DNA of 64,000 nt from Poa pratensis (GCA_947311845.1 CAMZMU010000107.1:22606119-22670118); one strand, 5' to 3'; counted from the first letter of the stretch, positions 11,978 through 23,835 are shown. Notes: generated by a model from the sequence alone, not told the origin. Numbers and translations are program-made.

Positions 11978-12937
11978 TTGGTGGTCTCGGTAGTTAATAA
12001 CTCCATTCGACTCCGCCGCTCTCTTTCGGAGGCGGGCAGAGTTCAATGGATCGAACTTTTGCAGTTGATTGACCAGATTCATCTCTCGGAGGAGCTCGAT
12101 TCGATTTCTTGGTCTTTAGAGGAGTCGGGACAGTTTTCGGTGGCGTCTATGTACGCTAAGCTGGCACAAGGGGCGTCTGTTGCCTATTTCCGTGACGTTT
12201 GGGCAGCGAAGTTACCGCTGAAAATAAAGATCTTCTCCTCGCAGCTAATCCTAGACAGGTTACCCTCTGGGCAGGTTCTCGCTTCAAGACAGGGGCCTTC
12301 GGACAGGTTCTGTGCCCTTTGCGGCGCGGCGGAGGACGCGTCGCATATGTTCTTTTCTTGCTCTCTTGCAAAGTTTGCTTGGAGTGTGGTGCGTCAACTC
12401 TTAGGGAATCGTTGGTGTCCGGCTAATTTTGCGCAATTCTTTGCCATCCTTAGCAGTTTGTCGGGTCAAACGCGTAGGGTGGTTTGGACTCTTTTCATTG
12501 CGCAATCTTGGGCACTTTGGAATATTCGCAATAAGCTCTCCATTGAGCGCAGGATTATCAAACACCCTGCTGATGTGATCTACAAAACTCTTATTTTCCT
12601 GCAACTGTGGGGCTTAAACGCCAAGGACAAGGATCGGCCAAGACTCGAGGAGCTGGTCGGCAAGCTCAAGCTGTTATATACAGCAAATCGCCCGAGGAGG
12701 AGTCCGAGTAGAAGGTCCTCTGATGCTCTTTGAGAGGTTGGGGTGGAGCCGTTCTTGTTTTTTTTTTTTAGGTGTGGGTGGCTCCCTTGTTAGCCGGTTT
12801 TCGTACTTGCAGCTACTCTTTCTCGTTCGCTCGCTCCTTATGGTTAAGCTATATGCCGCAGCATGTAATCGTCGATGCGTGAACTTGGTGGTCTTATTAA
12901 TTTAAGGCTGGACACTTTGTGCCTTGTATCTAAAAAA
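11978..12937 (+). mobile_element. LINE remnant: C-terminal zf-RVT domain and 3' tail
   Basis: An open frame at 11978-12733 (251 codons) matches the C-terminal domain found after reverse transcriptase in plant L1-type LINEs. It shows SGQFSVASMY, then DVWAAKLPLKIKIF and LILDRLPSGQVLASR, then a zinc site CALCGAAEDASHMFFSC (CX2C-X7-HX4C). After the stop comes a 3' untranslated part ending in a six-A tail (about 12932-12937). The endonuclease and reverse transcriptase are missing, so it is 5'-truncated. I could not find a convincing target duplication. From 12938 to 13247 nothing is recognisable. Confidence 0.8.
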
Positions 12938-13247
12938 CACTAAGCACAATTTCACATTATTAGCCGCTCGTGTTGCTGAAGAGCGATCGCTTACACGCAA
13001 CCTCACAACTCAAAAAGGATGAACAATTTTATATGCACACAATACTCTTGGTTCAACCATTACAAAAGGGAAATGGGAGGAACAGGAAAGCATAAAATGG
13101 AATTTTCTAAACAGTCATGGGTTCGCCACTTAAAAAAAGCTTGAGCGCGATGTCATGATATGCATCCAACATGAATTTAAAATACATCAATGTTTAATCG
13201 ACGTCGCTTAGTTGCATGTGAGAGAAATCAAATGATTTTTTTAGTAA

Positions 13248-14101
13248 TGTCGGCTAGTGGAAATCAGGGTACCACAGCCCGTGTGCCTTTGGCTCAGAAG
13301 ATTACGCATGGAAGACCAAGTCAAGTCAACAGCTAAAGAGGCACGACATGTGCCCCAGAGCCTCACGAAGGCACGGTCCGCTGAGGACCCGGCCTCGAGA
13401 GGCCAAGGTGGCGGTCAGCCAAGTCTGCCCAAGAACCAGTCTCGCGAGGCCACCTCGCAAGGGAAGCATCCCCGCAAGGCCTCGGGGGGAGAAGACAAGC
13501 AACAGCACACCGTGACTCGCGTCAGGGACCATGTGCGCCTGCGTCTCCTTCAGAGTGACGCGCGCGCCTGCGCCGCCGCAGAGCGTGCGGCCAAAGCTTT
13601 CCTCTTTGGTGATTAAAGGACGCCGACCATCCACGGCAAGCAAAGCGAAGCCCAAGATATTCCACTTGGTGCAAGACGGCCGGACCGGCGCTACGCGCCA
13701 TTGCATGCGTCACCGACAAGTCCGTGCGACTGCGCCATGGACGGTGGCTTTAGCTAGGCTAGGACAGTACGCCGGTACCATCTTTTGGTGCTATGTGGCA
13801 ACCCTTCCCGCCAACGCCTTTGGGGGAAGAGGACCAGAGCACTATAAAAGGGGCCGTGCCACAACCTTAGCAGTGATCCATCTCCGATTCATCTACAAGC
13901 TCATTTACTGTAACCGCTACAAGCAGTCAATCCCAGACAAGCAGGAGTAGGGTTTTACACCATACGGTGGTCTGAACCTGGGTAAATCGATGTGTCTCCT
14001 TGCCGCGTGTGTGTGTTCACCGAGGTCGCCGAAGGTTCCGTCGATTACGTGTTTCGGTCCCCTGTGTTCGAACTCACTACCCGTGGGACTTCTCCACGAC
14101 A
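13248..14101 (+). mobile_element. Solo LTR (854 bp)
   Basis: Ends are perfect 5-bp inverted repeats: TGTCG at 13248 and CGACA ending at 14101. A TATA box (ACTATAAAAGG, about 13840) lies in the right half. No primer site follows and no second copy occurs nearby, so this is a solo LTR left by LTR-LTR recombination. Flanks AGTAA (13243-13247) and AGGAA (14102-14106) match at four of five positions, compatible with a decayed target duplication. Confidence 0.75.
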
Positions 14102-14153
14102 AGGAAAGATTGTGTCTATGCCATAGTTGTCATTGAAACAAAGCTAATTTTCC

Positions 14154-14260
14154 TTAGATTGGACCATTAAGGTTCTTTTTATTTCAAAGGAAGTTCATAA
14201 TGCAATACTCAAAAGACATTATGAACTTCCTTTGAAATAAAGAGAACCTTAATAGTCTAA
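14154..14260. repeat. 107-bp foldback (MITE-like inverted repeat)
   Basis: Two arms of about 45 bp, nearly perfect complements, around a loop of about 14 nt. The left arm ends TTCAAAGGAAGTTCATAATG and the right arm begins CATTATGAACTTCCTTTGAA. The outermost bases (TTAGATT / AGTCTAA) are imperfect. The superfamily is not clear because no diagnostic target duplication was seen. Confidence 0.75.
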
Positions 14261-15477
14261 CTGGACCTCAATGTTTCTCTAGAAAAAACTAAACCTCATG
14301 CAGGCCATTTTTGCTCTGGGCTGACAAACACCTTAATGTGGACCACCATCATCGTAGTCATAGGTTCTTATCTTTTAGGAAAGTGTAAACATTTTTTTAG
14401 GAAAAATCATACACCTATTTTATTGATGAATAAGCACTGTTACATTGTTTATCAGAAAAGAAAAGGAAGTAAAAAGTCAGGTGATTCATCAACCCAATTG
14501 CAAATAACAAATTCACAAAAAATTGACCTAGCTATCTCATGTGCTACCATATGGTGGCTTTTCTTACGCAATGCTCAAACCAAACTATTTTAAACCCACT
14601 TTTAGCACTCCTGAAAACTATGTGAGCCCGACACGAGAATCCCCCATCATCCAACGTTTGCCTTTAGTATTCCACCACCTACTAATATTACAAATATGCT
14701 TGTAATTGGTTGAACGACCTTAATAAAAAAACAAAAGACACAAATTTGGGTGGGAGTTTGCTTTTCATGTTAGAAATTTATAATTGTCGAAATAATGTTG
14801 TTCTTAACAACAAGATTCTAGTGTTTGTTTTACAGGTTAGCCATATGTCTACCCAATGGATTGCATCATTACTGAAGAAAAAAAGTACAGCGTCAAAAAA
14901 CTTTTGGAATCGTGTTACAACGGGCCGTTCTTGGGCTGGTCAGGTTGGGCCAGACGCGCTTTGAGTTGAGCCAGGCCTGTCAAGCATAGTACATAAAGAG
15001 ACCCATTTTTATATATTTTTAACAATGATTTTTTCCCTCCTTCTGGATGGAGCACGTTTTTTTTTATGGAGCGCGAGGTTACTCCTGCACCCAGGAACGA
15101 TCAAGATTTCCTCCGGAATCCTCTAGTCTTCCACATTCTTGGTTCTTCTGTAAAGGCCCATCATTTATCCAACAGTAAAAGTTTCACATGTAACTATGTG
15201 AGCGCACCATTTCGTGGCTGTCCATATGCTTTTCCTCCCTCGGCGCGCATCGGTTCGATCCTACGATTCGAAGGAGTGAGCCCGAAGGATTCCTAAACCA
15301 AAGCGCCATCCAAAGCGCCAAAACTCTATAGGTGCCACACTCTAGAGGTGAGCCTGTGATTGCACTCGTTACAGTTAGCCTTGCAAAGAACTTCGTTATC
15401 ATCCACGGCTACTCCAACCACAGCGTGTGCCGACTCGTAAAAACATCCCGTCGCTACTCAAAGCATCGCGCTGCGCA
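14261..15477. other. Intergenic and promoter region of the NHL gene
   Basis: No gene seen. AT-rich on the left; the right half is presumably the promoter of the gene at 15604. Confidence 0.5.
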
Positions 15478-15485
15478 CTATATAG
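15478..15485 (+). promoter_or_regulatory. TATA box of the NHL gene
   Basis: CTATATAG, 119 bp upstream of the ATG at 15604, a normal plant TATA position with a leader of about 90 nt. Confidence 0.6.
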
Positions 15486-15603
15486 AGACGCCTGGAAGCT
15501 TAACCCGTTTCCAACAAGCCAAGCGAGACTCGCCGATTGGGAGAGCTTTAGGTCGTCGAGCAGCACTGCGTTATCTGCTAGCCTTGCCGGGTTTGATCGC
15601 GAA

Positions 15604-16191
15604 ATGGCGGGGCCCATGAGCGCCACACGGCGCACGCGTCCGACGACGGCGCAGTGCATCCTGGCGACGCTGTTCGCGCTGCTCGTCGTCGCCGCCATCA
15701 TCGTCATCATCTGGCTGGCGCTCCGGCCCGGGAAGATCCACCTCTCCGTCGACCACGCCGACGTGCGCGGGTTCAACTTCACGGCGGGGGACGCCCTCAA
15801 CGGCACCTTCGTCCTTGCCCTCCGCGCCTTCAACCCCAACAAGCGCTCCGTCGTGTACCGCTCGCTCGACGTCGGGGTGTGGTTCAACGGCACGTACCTC
15901 GGCGGCGCCGAGGTGCCGGGGTTCCGCCAGCCGCCCCACAACGAGACGAGGATCGACGTCGCCGCGCCCGCGGTGGCGGACGCGCTGCCGCGGGACGTGG
16001 AGCGGGGGATCAAGAAGGACCGGTCCGGCGGGAAGTTCCCGCTGGACGTGCACGTCCGGAGCAAGGTGTGGTTCAAGTACGGCATTGTGAGGACGCGGCG
16101 CTACAAGATGCGCGCGAGCTGCCCGCTGGTGCCCGTCAACTTCGCGTCGCCGAGCTCCTTCGATCGGGTCTACTGCCAAGTGCATTTCTGA
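15604..16191 (+). CDS. NDR1/HIN1-like (NHL) LEA_2 protein
   Basis: Single-exon gene for a 195-residue protein, the usual size for NHL proteins. These are membrane-tethered, extracytoplasmic LEA_2 proteins linked to pathogen and stress responses (family knowledge). A short basic N-terminus (SATRRTRPTT) precedes one membrane helix at about residues 18-42 (LFALLVVAAIIVIIWLAL). The LEA_2 domain follows, with the family-typical FNPNKR motif near residue 77 and three possible N-glycosylation sites (NFT, NGT, NGT). It ends VYCQVHF. I chose the ATG at 15604 because it lies 119 bp after the TATA box and gives the correct short cytoplasmic tail; the frame stays open further upstream but lies in the leader. 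No sign of damage. Confidence 0.85.
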   Translation: MAGPMSATRRTRPTTAQCILATLFALLVVAAIIVIIWLALRPGKIHLSVDHADVRGFNFTAGDALNGTFVLALRAFNPNKRSVVYRSLDVGVWFNGTYLGGAEVPGFRQPPHNETRIDVAAPAVADALPRDVERGIKKDRSGGKFPLDVHVRSKVWFKYGIVRTRRYKMRASCPLVPVNFASPSSFDRVYCQVHF

Positions 16192-16441
16192 GTGCTACTC
16201 CCATATTATACGGCGTGTGTTTGCTTGTGTCGTGTTTGGTTTGATTTGAGGGAGTCGTATTATTCTGCATGTTTCGATTGATTTGATATTGTTCTTGTTC
16301 ATTTCTGTTACATTGGTTCCTTATTCTTTGATGTAATTACGAGACCTTCGGTGAATTGGGTATATAATTTTCAGTATATTTGTTCTTCGAGCTGATGGAT
16401 CTTAGTACGTGGATTTGTACGGCTACTTTGTATTCCATACC

Positions 16442-16448
16442 TGAATAA
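16442..16448 (+). terminator. Putative poly(A) signal of the NHL gene
   Basis: An AATAAA hexamer in TGAATAAACC, about 250 nt after the stop codon. Confidence 0.4.
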
Positions 16449-16599
16449 ACCGCTTTATTTTTTTGAGAATGTGAAAACTAAACAAGTTTTTTTCGTGTAA
16501 TAACAGCAAAAATACGGTGCTTCTTCACGTTCACAAGCCAACGCATCACTTTCTTGTGATTGGGCCCAGTTCTATAAAAAAGGCTCTATCACCTTTGGA

Positions 16600-18404
16600 C
16601 CGAGAACATATGGGCTGTTATTTTCTTTTTTTGATAAATAAATAATGATATGTCAAAAATAATATAAAAGATAGAATGATAAGGGCCGACGTACGGCTCC
16701 ATGGTTTATACTTAGCATGTCCATTTTATAAACATGTCAATACGACCCATTGGTACGGACGCCGAAAGTTCTTTTGGAGGACAAGCTCCACATAGCCCGT
16801 TTTCTGAAGAAAAAAATCATCATTTTAAAGTTTCAAAAAATTCCGCAAAATCTCCTAGACGTTGACAATGACCTTTTTTTCTTTCATTTTCTGTTTATTT
16901 ATTTATTTTCAAAAATTGTTCCGATTTTTGAAACAAGTTTCAGATTTAAAAATATTCAGATTTTTAAAATTGTTTAAATTTGAAAAAATAAAAATTGTTC
17001 AAATTAGAAAAGCGTTCAGGTTTTGAAAACTTTTTGAATATTGTTCTAATTTAAAAAGGTTCAAATTTGAAACTTTTGAGATTTTTAAAATGTTTGAACG
17101 AAAGAATGCATCCAATTTGAAAAATGTTCAGCTTTAAAATTTGTTCAGATTTAAAAATTGTTTAGATTAAAAATACAGATTTTAAAGTGCTCAAAGAAAA
17201 AATATGTGCTTTTTTTAGGCGGCCAAGGCGAGATCCGCCGCCGCTGGGCGCGATATCGGAGCTCTCCTTTTAGCTGCCACCACACGACCAAGTCATTGAT
17301 CGAAACCTTCAATCCATATTGCCCAACTCTAGCCCTGGTGACCACATGTGGTCATCTCCCTCCGCTCTCCCTCTGATGCTCCCTATCCCCGGAACTCCCA
17401 TTGTTATCATGCAGGAGGCTGCCTAAACAAATGAAAACAATAAGTGAGCTACAAATATGACAGTAGGAGGGATATGACACCGGTAACAATCCAGAGTAGG
17501 GATGAGGCCAACGAAGAGGCATAACAGGGACAATAGACGAAGAGCTGCCACTTGCGCTCTGCACTCAATGTAAACCGAGAGATTAAGGAATGCATGTAAA
17601 GAAAATATCAAATGAAAAAACTCAGCCTCTGTGTTGTAGACAAATATGTGGTGAGTGTGAGTTGATTTGTCGAGTGCCTTCGCAGGGGCTACCTCTTTTT
17701 TATTGGTTCAGAAAAAGAACACGCTGAGGCAAGGTTTAAAATTTGGTAAAAAAAGATCGATCTCATCGAAATTTCAAAAACTACAGAAATTTCAATAATT
17801 ACCAAAATTCTTTCAGATTGGGTCTAACAAAATTACGGAATTATAGTGATTTTTTTGTTTTGAGGAAGGATCCGACACATATTTTCAGAAAACTCAGTAC
17901 AAATTACAAGCAGGTCCCAAAGAAAATAAAATTACAGAAAGACCCGGAATTATAGTGATTTTGTTGAGGCAATTAAATTTTACTTCAAAGTAGTTCGAAT
18001 CTAGCCTAAAATTTTCAACAAATATTTCGCTACACCAAAAATTCTGGAGTTCTGCAATCTGAAATAGATTTTATCAGGAAAAGGCTAAAAGAACAAAAAG
18101 CTATAACCGTGGCCGCCTAAATGTCATGCTAATCAGTTAGTGCTTAGTGGTAGTATCATTCAAAGAAACGTGGTTATGATACACTCACGAGCCATGACAA
18201 CACTCTGACATAAACAAAGCTCAACTTGAGCAATCATCAGTCCAATTATGCGTCGATGGCAGCTTGGACGACACACTAATAGAGTATATCGTAAATAGAT
18301 TGCAGAGTTATTAATAGCTATCTTGTAGCATCATCAACTAAACAAATCACCACGCTACAGTGGTTGCAGGAAATCCTAAGAAACATTTTGTATTTCTCGA
18401 TCTC
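16600..18404. repeat. AT-rich degenerate repeats, no gene
   Basis: About 16790-17200 consists of imperfect reiterations of TTGTTCAGATTTAAAAA-like words. About 17735-18060 holds a second set built on AAATTTC and ACCAAAATT. Such sequence is common in subterminal parts of grass DNA transposons, but no boundaries were found. A GC-rich islet at 17218-17350 separates the two. Confidence 0.5.
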
Positions 18405-18407
18405 TTA

Positions 18408-19399
18408 TGCTCTGTTTGGTTGCACAGAATTCACCTCTGAATTGAATTGGCAATGGAATACCAAATCAACGAATTCAATAGAATACCATTTTGGCTGTTG
18501 GATGCGCGTGGTATTCACTGTAGAATCAAGGTTACAATGGAATTCTAAATCCTGTTCTTCGTAGCATCGTGTCTCCGTCCCATTGTATGTTCTTCGCAAT
18601 ACATACTTTCTATATGCAACCTTCTTATCAAAGTCATCGAAGGCACCTAGGTCCCTCGGTGACCTCTGAGTACTAGCATATGCTAATGCAACCATAGACA
18701 CCTCAAAATACAACTTTGTGAGCATTATCCTTTTTCTTTTTCTTCTTTTGTTCTCTTCACAAATGTAATGAACCAATTCTTGGTGAGACATGATGATTCT
18801 ACAATGCACAAACAAAGTTTGAAATTTAACCAATATGCATAGCCCAAATTCATATTAACATGGAAGCATTAACATTATGAACAACAAGTATGCATAGCCC
18901 AAAAATTCATATTAACAGGGAGAAGGAGCCGTCGCCGCCGCCGTTCCTCCTACCGCCGCGCCGTTCGAACCAGCAGCCGTCGCCGTTCGACCCTACTCCC
19001 GCCGCCGCCTAGGGTTAGGTTTCCGCTTCGGGCGACGCGGGGAGGGGCGGCCAGGGGTAGGGGCGAGATGGGGAGAAGGAGGCGGCCACGAGAAGGAGGC
19101 CGGGGAAGAGGAGGGAGCGCTGGAGGCGTACCTGCTTGGGCCGCCGGCGACGAGCTCCCGTCGTCGCCCCTTTCTTCGCGCGAGGATAAGGTGGGCGGAC
19201 GCGAGCGAACAGGTTTCCGAGCGTTTCCGAGGTCTGGAGCTCGGAAACTCATCGCGTGTTGTTTGCTCGCTCGGTACCCCCGCGCGGAATTGGCCAACCA
19301 ATTCCAGGGTCCAATTCTTAGCACATCCAAACAGAAGAATTATGCCCTGAATTATAGATTCTCCAATTCTATGCTCAATTCTGTGCAACAAACAGGGCA
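18408..19399. mobile_element. PIF/Harbinger-like non-autonomous DNA transposon (992 bp)
   Basis: The left end reads TGCTCTGTTTGGTTGCACAG and the reverse complement of the right end reads TGCCCTGTTTGTTGCACAG; the match continues through AATT with one mismatch and one gap. Both ends are flanked by the TTA trinucleotide (18405-18407 and 19400-19402), the classical Harbinger target duplication. The interior has no transposase frame; 18920-19250 is a GC-rich segment resembling a gene leader. Confidence 0.85.
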
Positions 19400-19971
19400 T
19401 TAGGATTTTATCTACAGATTAAAAATAATCATTTTATTCCGGTCTGTCTTTTAGTTTCCACGTGTGTTACTTATTGTAACTTGATTTTTGATTAATGAAA
19501 TATGTGGTTGCCCTCAAGAAAACTAAACAAATCACCATCGTGCTAACTATCTTCCAACACTCACAGCGTGTTTGGTTGGGGGGAGTTAGAAGCAGGGAAT
19601 GGGAGTTCGAGGGACGTGGGACTAAAAATCCGTTGATTGGTTCGTGGTAACGGGAATTGAGGAGAGAAGTGGAAGGGGAATTAAAGTGGTCAACTCCCTT
19701 AGATCTCTTGCCTGGTAGGAGCAGGTAATTCGATCGGGGATTGGGAATTGAAGAAAAAAAGAATCGCCTGATAATTTCACCGCATGTCACGCACAAGGTG
19801 CGCCGCCGCTAGATGACTATCTCTTCCCTGCGTATGTGACGCTGCCGACGACAGACGCCGCTCGACCATGTCCTTGTGTCGGCAGGTCCGCCGGCGACCT
19901 CAGCGGCCTGTCGTTCGAGACCGAGGTGCATTGGGTCATCCCACGGCCAACGCAGCCATGCGGATCTCGCA

Positions 19972-22185
19972 TGTAGAAGGAATAGAGAGGGATTGGTGGA
20001 ATCGTTGGATGTATTGCTTGAGCCTCGTGGGCATATATATAGGAGTACATGATCTACTTGGAGTACAAGTCAAGGTAGAATAGAATCCTACGCTATCCTA
20101 TATTTCCTAATAGTCACGATACTCAACATCCCCCCGCAGTCACAACGGTAGCGACACAGACAGTGAGACTGGAGAAGAATCCGAAGGTGGAGCCGACGGA
20201 CATCCCCACCACAGTCGTAACGGTCGACGCATCGCGGAAGTTGTGGCTGGAGCAAAGAACTGACGAGGTTGTTCAAGCAAGGCGGTAGCCCTTTGTGCCG
20301 ATGTCGAGGTAGCCGAGAGCGTAGGGTGGTGTAGCCGTAGTCGAGGTAGCCGTGCGAGGGGCGCTGTTGTCGATGTCGAGTTGGGGTTGTCGGTGTCGAG
20401 GGAGCCATCAGGAGCCGCGGGCGCAATGTAGCGTCAGGTAGTCAGGGCGCAGTGGGCGCCGAGTGGAAGATGACGTGGACGAGGCGCTGCTCCAGGTTTG
20501 CCAAACCCGGGGACACGTCGTGGATGAAGGCACGCGTCGGTGTGCCAGCACCGGGCATGCGTAGACGGGGACCAGTACAAGTTGTACGCCATGTCAAAGG
20601 GGCCAGCAAAGGAGGACTCGACGACGGTTGCGGCGCCAATCGGCGTGGGGGTAGAAGGTGCCGATGTCGCCCGCCGTTGTCGGAGTAGATGACGGTGACG
20701 CTGACGATGAGCTTGTACTTGGACGAAGACGAAGACGTGGTCGGCAACGGCGGCGGTAGCCCGTGAAGAGCCACGGCAGCAGTCACCGGTAGAGGCGCGA
20801 CGGCGGTAGTAGCCTGAGAAGGGCCACGGCAGTCGCGTGTAGAAGCGCGGCGACGGTGCTCGAAATAGGCGAGGAAGAGCCCAACAACATGACGAAGATC
20901 AAGCACGGACGGTGGCGTTCCCGCGCCTAGGAGGCGGCGCGGCGCATACCACGAAGACGTCAACGCGCGAGGACGGCGAAGCGGACCGCGTGTCGCGGCG
21001 CTACGGCCCGAAGAGGCGACGCAGCGGCGACGCGCTTGTCAGGGCGACGGCGGGGGCGACTTTGGGGCGGTGGCGTGGACCGCGTGCCGCGGCGCTACGG
21101 CCCGAAGGGGCGACGCAGCGGCGACGTGCGTGTCGATGCAACCGCGGGGACGGCCTCGGGGCGGCGGCGTGGACAGCGTGCCGCAGCGCAACGGCCCAAA
21201 GGGGCGACGCAACGACGACGTGCGTGTTGGTGCAACCGCGGGGAGAACCACAGGGCGGCGGCGCTGCGGCCCGAAGGGGCGACGCAGCGGCAGCCCGTTG
21301 CTCGATCGGTGGATAGGCGCACAAACTCGGGGACAATCTTCACGGGAACCTGCGAAGGCGCACGCGGACGACTGTACAGGTCGACCGCACGGCGTGGATG
21401 GAGAGGATCACGGGCGAGCGGGTGATCAATCCGATCGCTCACTAGGTGGAGGAGGCGCCGCTCGGCGTGGGGAGTACGACGGGAGGCGGGGCGGCGAAGG
21501 AGCCGAGCGGCCAACGCAGCACCGACGTGAGGGAGCCAGGCGCACGGCGGAAGCGCTCGAGCGGCAGACGCGCGGAGGGCAGCCGTGTTGGGCCGCCACG
21601 GTGGAGGCGGGGTGCTGATGGAGGTGTCCCGTTCGGAGGTAGACGACGGCGGCCGGTGCAAAATGACGGCGGGCAGACACGCGTGAAGCCGCCTAGTCGG
21701 TGAAGAGCACACGCGGACGGCGGCCGCGAGGGCCGCCATGTCGGAGTAGAGGCGCACGAGGGTCGACGGCGGCGGCGGGCGACGCAAACCGATCTTAGAT
21801 CGGAAAAACCAAAAAGAAACGCCGATCAAAACGACCAGCGAGAGAGAGAAAACCCGGATCAAGGATCGGGAAAAAAGACTCTAGGGCAGCCGATCAACAG
21901 GACCGGCGGACGAACCCTAGGTACAGGCGGCGCGGCCCCCGGTGGAGATCATGGAGATCGACCTCCCCGGGGCGGCGCGGTGCGAAAGCGCCGACTAGGG
22001 TTTTGGATCGAGTTTAGGCTGATACCATGTAGAAGGATATAGAGAGGGATTGGTGGAATCGTTGGATGTATTGCTTGAGCCTCGTGGACATATATATAGG
22101 AGTACATGATCTACTTGGAGTACAAGTCAAGGTAGAATGGAATCCTACTCTATCCTATATTTCCTAATAGTCACGATACTCAACA
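19972..22185 (-). mobile_element. Compact non-autonomous LTR retrotransposon (TRIM-like), 2.2 kb
   Basis: Two very short LTRs, 19972-20128 (157 bp) and 22028-22185 (158 bp), differ by three substitutions and one 1-bp indel. On the minus strand they begin TGTTGAGTATCGTG and end CTTCTACA. Next to the right LTR, the minus strand reads TGGTATCAGCC, close to the initiator-Met tRNA primer site TGGTATCAGAGC. Next to the left LTR is a purine tract GCGGGGGGA. Flanks TCGCA / TCGCC match at four of five bases. The 1.9-kb interior is GC-rich and has no gag or pol, so it must move with enzymes supplied in trans. Confidence 0.85.
20980..21295. repeat. 94-bp GC-rich tandem repeat inside the TRIM-like element
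   Basis: About 3.4 copies. GACCGCGTG/GACAGCGTG recurs at 20984, 21078 and 21172 (94-bp steps), each followed by GGCCCGAAGGGGCGACGCAG-like sequence; a partial fourth copy ends near 21295. It explains the long overlapping open frames here. Confidence 0.8.
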
Positions 22186-22803
22186 TCGCCTAAGCTGTCG
22201 GCACGGGAACACCAGGGCCAGCGTGGGCAATGCACGAGATCACAAGGGATACGAACTGACATGTTCTACTTCATCGAGAGTGACGTTCTGGTGTAGTAGT
22301 CCTTCCAGTCCACCGGCAGGTTCCTCTCCGGTGTTGTCCAAGAGAAGTGGATCGCCGTCGAGGGCGCTGCTTTTTGCCGTGTGCGCCTAGGCCTTCTAGT
22401 CCGGCAACTACAAGAGCAATATCAACGCCTATGACTATGAGGCCTCGGTGAGTGTCAACGAGCTGTAGCGGACGAGAGCGTCACTTCTTGGTGATGGTAG
22501 ACATTCCCATCGTCGGTGGCAGAGACAACACGACGGTTCTAACGAAGAGGACCTACACGGCGGCGGTTCCGGTTAAAGAAGAAGGTGGACCTCACAGAAG
22601 CTGAACGCAATTGCCTAGTAGTAATTCCCACGACCCACCAAACATGGGATTAGGACTAATAATCAACTTCCCAAATTAATCTCCCAACAAACTCCCCACT
22701 CCAAACTCCCGTTCCCTATCCCCAGAAGTTGCCAAACACGCTGTCAAGGTCTCTCTCTCTCGCTATCATCGGTGTCAACACCGTCCCAAACACATACTCT
22801 ACT

Positions 22804-23835
22804 ATGAAAGAGGAGTTGCGTCCCCATCTAGCTAACCTTGAGAGCCGACTCTCGTCTTTCTCCGCCGCCCCTCGCCTCTCTTCTCTCCGGTGGCTACGGC
22901 GCCTGGCGTGAGGATGGTGTAGGAGGTCGGTCTCCCCTTGTATATAGTAGCTGTAGGATCCTTTTCTTGCTCGTTGTAGCTTTGCCCTATGTGGAGAAGT
23001 GGAGTAGGTCGCCAGACCCTTTCGGCTGGATCCGGCGCGCCCTCGACAAGCTTCGCCTTCTTGCTTCGCTCCGGCGGGCACGGCAGGTTGCGGAGTTCAG
23101 CCGAGGCATCTCCGTAATAAAAGCCGCGAGGATCTGCTCGCAGATACGACCAAGCCGTGTCTGCGGGACGGCGGTGCTTGCTTTTCTCTTGGCGGTGCTC
23201 TGGTGGACGGAGCCATATGCTGAAGATAGCGGCGCTGCATCCTCTTTCCCTCATAAGCTTGAAGAGCGGCTTTCGGTTCTGGAAGTCGTTGTGCTTCTGT
23301 GCAGGGTGGAGCTGGAGCTGGCGAGTTCTTATTCTCGCCGTCGTGGGGATCGACGGGACGGAGCTGTTGCTCCTTTTCCTCTTCTTGATGCAGATGCACA
23401 TCCGGAGCTGGTGTGCGTTAAGAAGTGCGCCAGCGGAGCTATGTTGAATCACGGAAATCCCAAGCCGCGGCCAAGCTCGACCGAGGCTATCCATGGCGAA
23501 AGGCGCCGATCCGTGCTCTGGAGCTTCTACCAGAGGTATTTCTTCCTCCTTTGCTGGAGGATCTTTGATCTCGGTGAGGGAAACTCCGGCGCCGTTGTCC
23601 CAAGTGGCTTGTTCCCCGGTGATAAGGGCGACGCCCTTGCCTTGAGGTCCATGGCTGTCGGCGGCGAAGACGAAGGATCCAATTGCGTTTTGTGTTTTAA
23701 TCTTGAGGTCCTGTTTGTAATTTCGGAGGATGCGACTGTAATTTTTCTTTTCTTTGGGTTCCTCCTTGTAACTTTGTATATGCCGCGATAATGAAAGCTC
23801 CTGCCCTCCGGGGCAACTCTTGTTCAAAAAAAAAA
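22804..23835 (+). mobile_element. Poly(A) retroposon with 13-bp target duplication
   Basis: Exact direct repeats CACATACTCTACT flank it at 22791-22803 and 23836-23848. The 3' end has a 10-A tail (about 23826-23835). The 1.03-kb body shows no reverse transcriptase. Open frames on both strands are uninterrupted but show no domain, and the longest minus-strand one crosses the insertion boundary. I interpret it as a non-autonomous, LINE-mobilised copy. Confidence 0.8.

Larger units (their letters stand above)
19564..22743. mobile_element. TIR DNA transposon interrupted by an LTR element
   Basis: The ends share the inverted repeat CAGCGTGTTTGG followed by weaker similarity (GGGAATGGGAGTT / AGGGAACGGGAGTT). 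The flanking trinucleotide TCA is duplicated (19561-19563 and 22744-22746). The end sequence and 3-bp duplication point to the Harbinger group, although TCA is not the canonical TWA. Without the LTR element at 19972-22185, the host element is about 970 bp. Its interior is GC-rich with a decayed frame I could not identify. Confidence 0.7.

Noticed and set aside
11864..12937. Target duplication for the LINE remnant
   Set aside because: CACTA-type words occur on both sides, but no match longer than a few bases aligns at the expected borders.
15571..16185. Antisense frame across the NHL gene
   Set aside because: Low-complexity shadow of a GC-rich coding region with no domain.
21036..21862. Long frames in the TRIM-like interior
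   Set aside because: Produced by the 94-bp GC-rich repeat; no domain and multiple frames open together.
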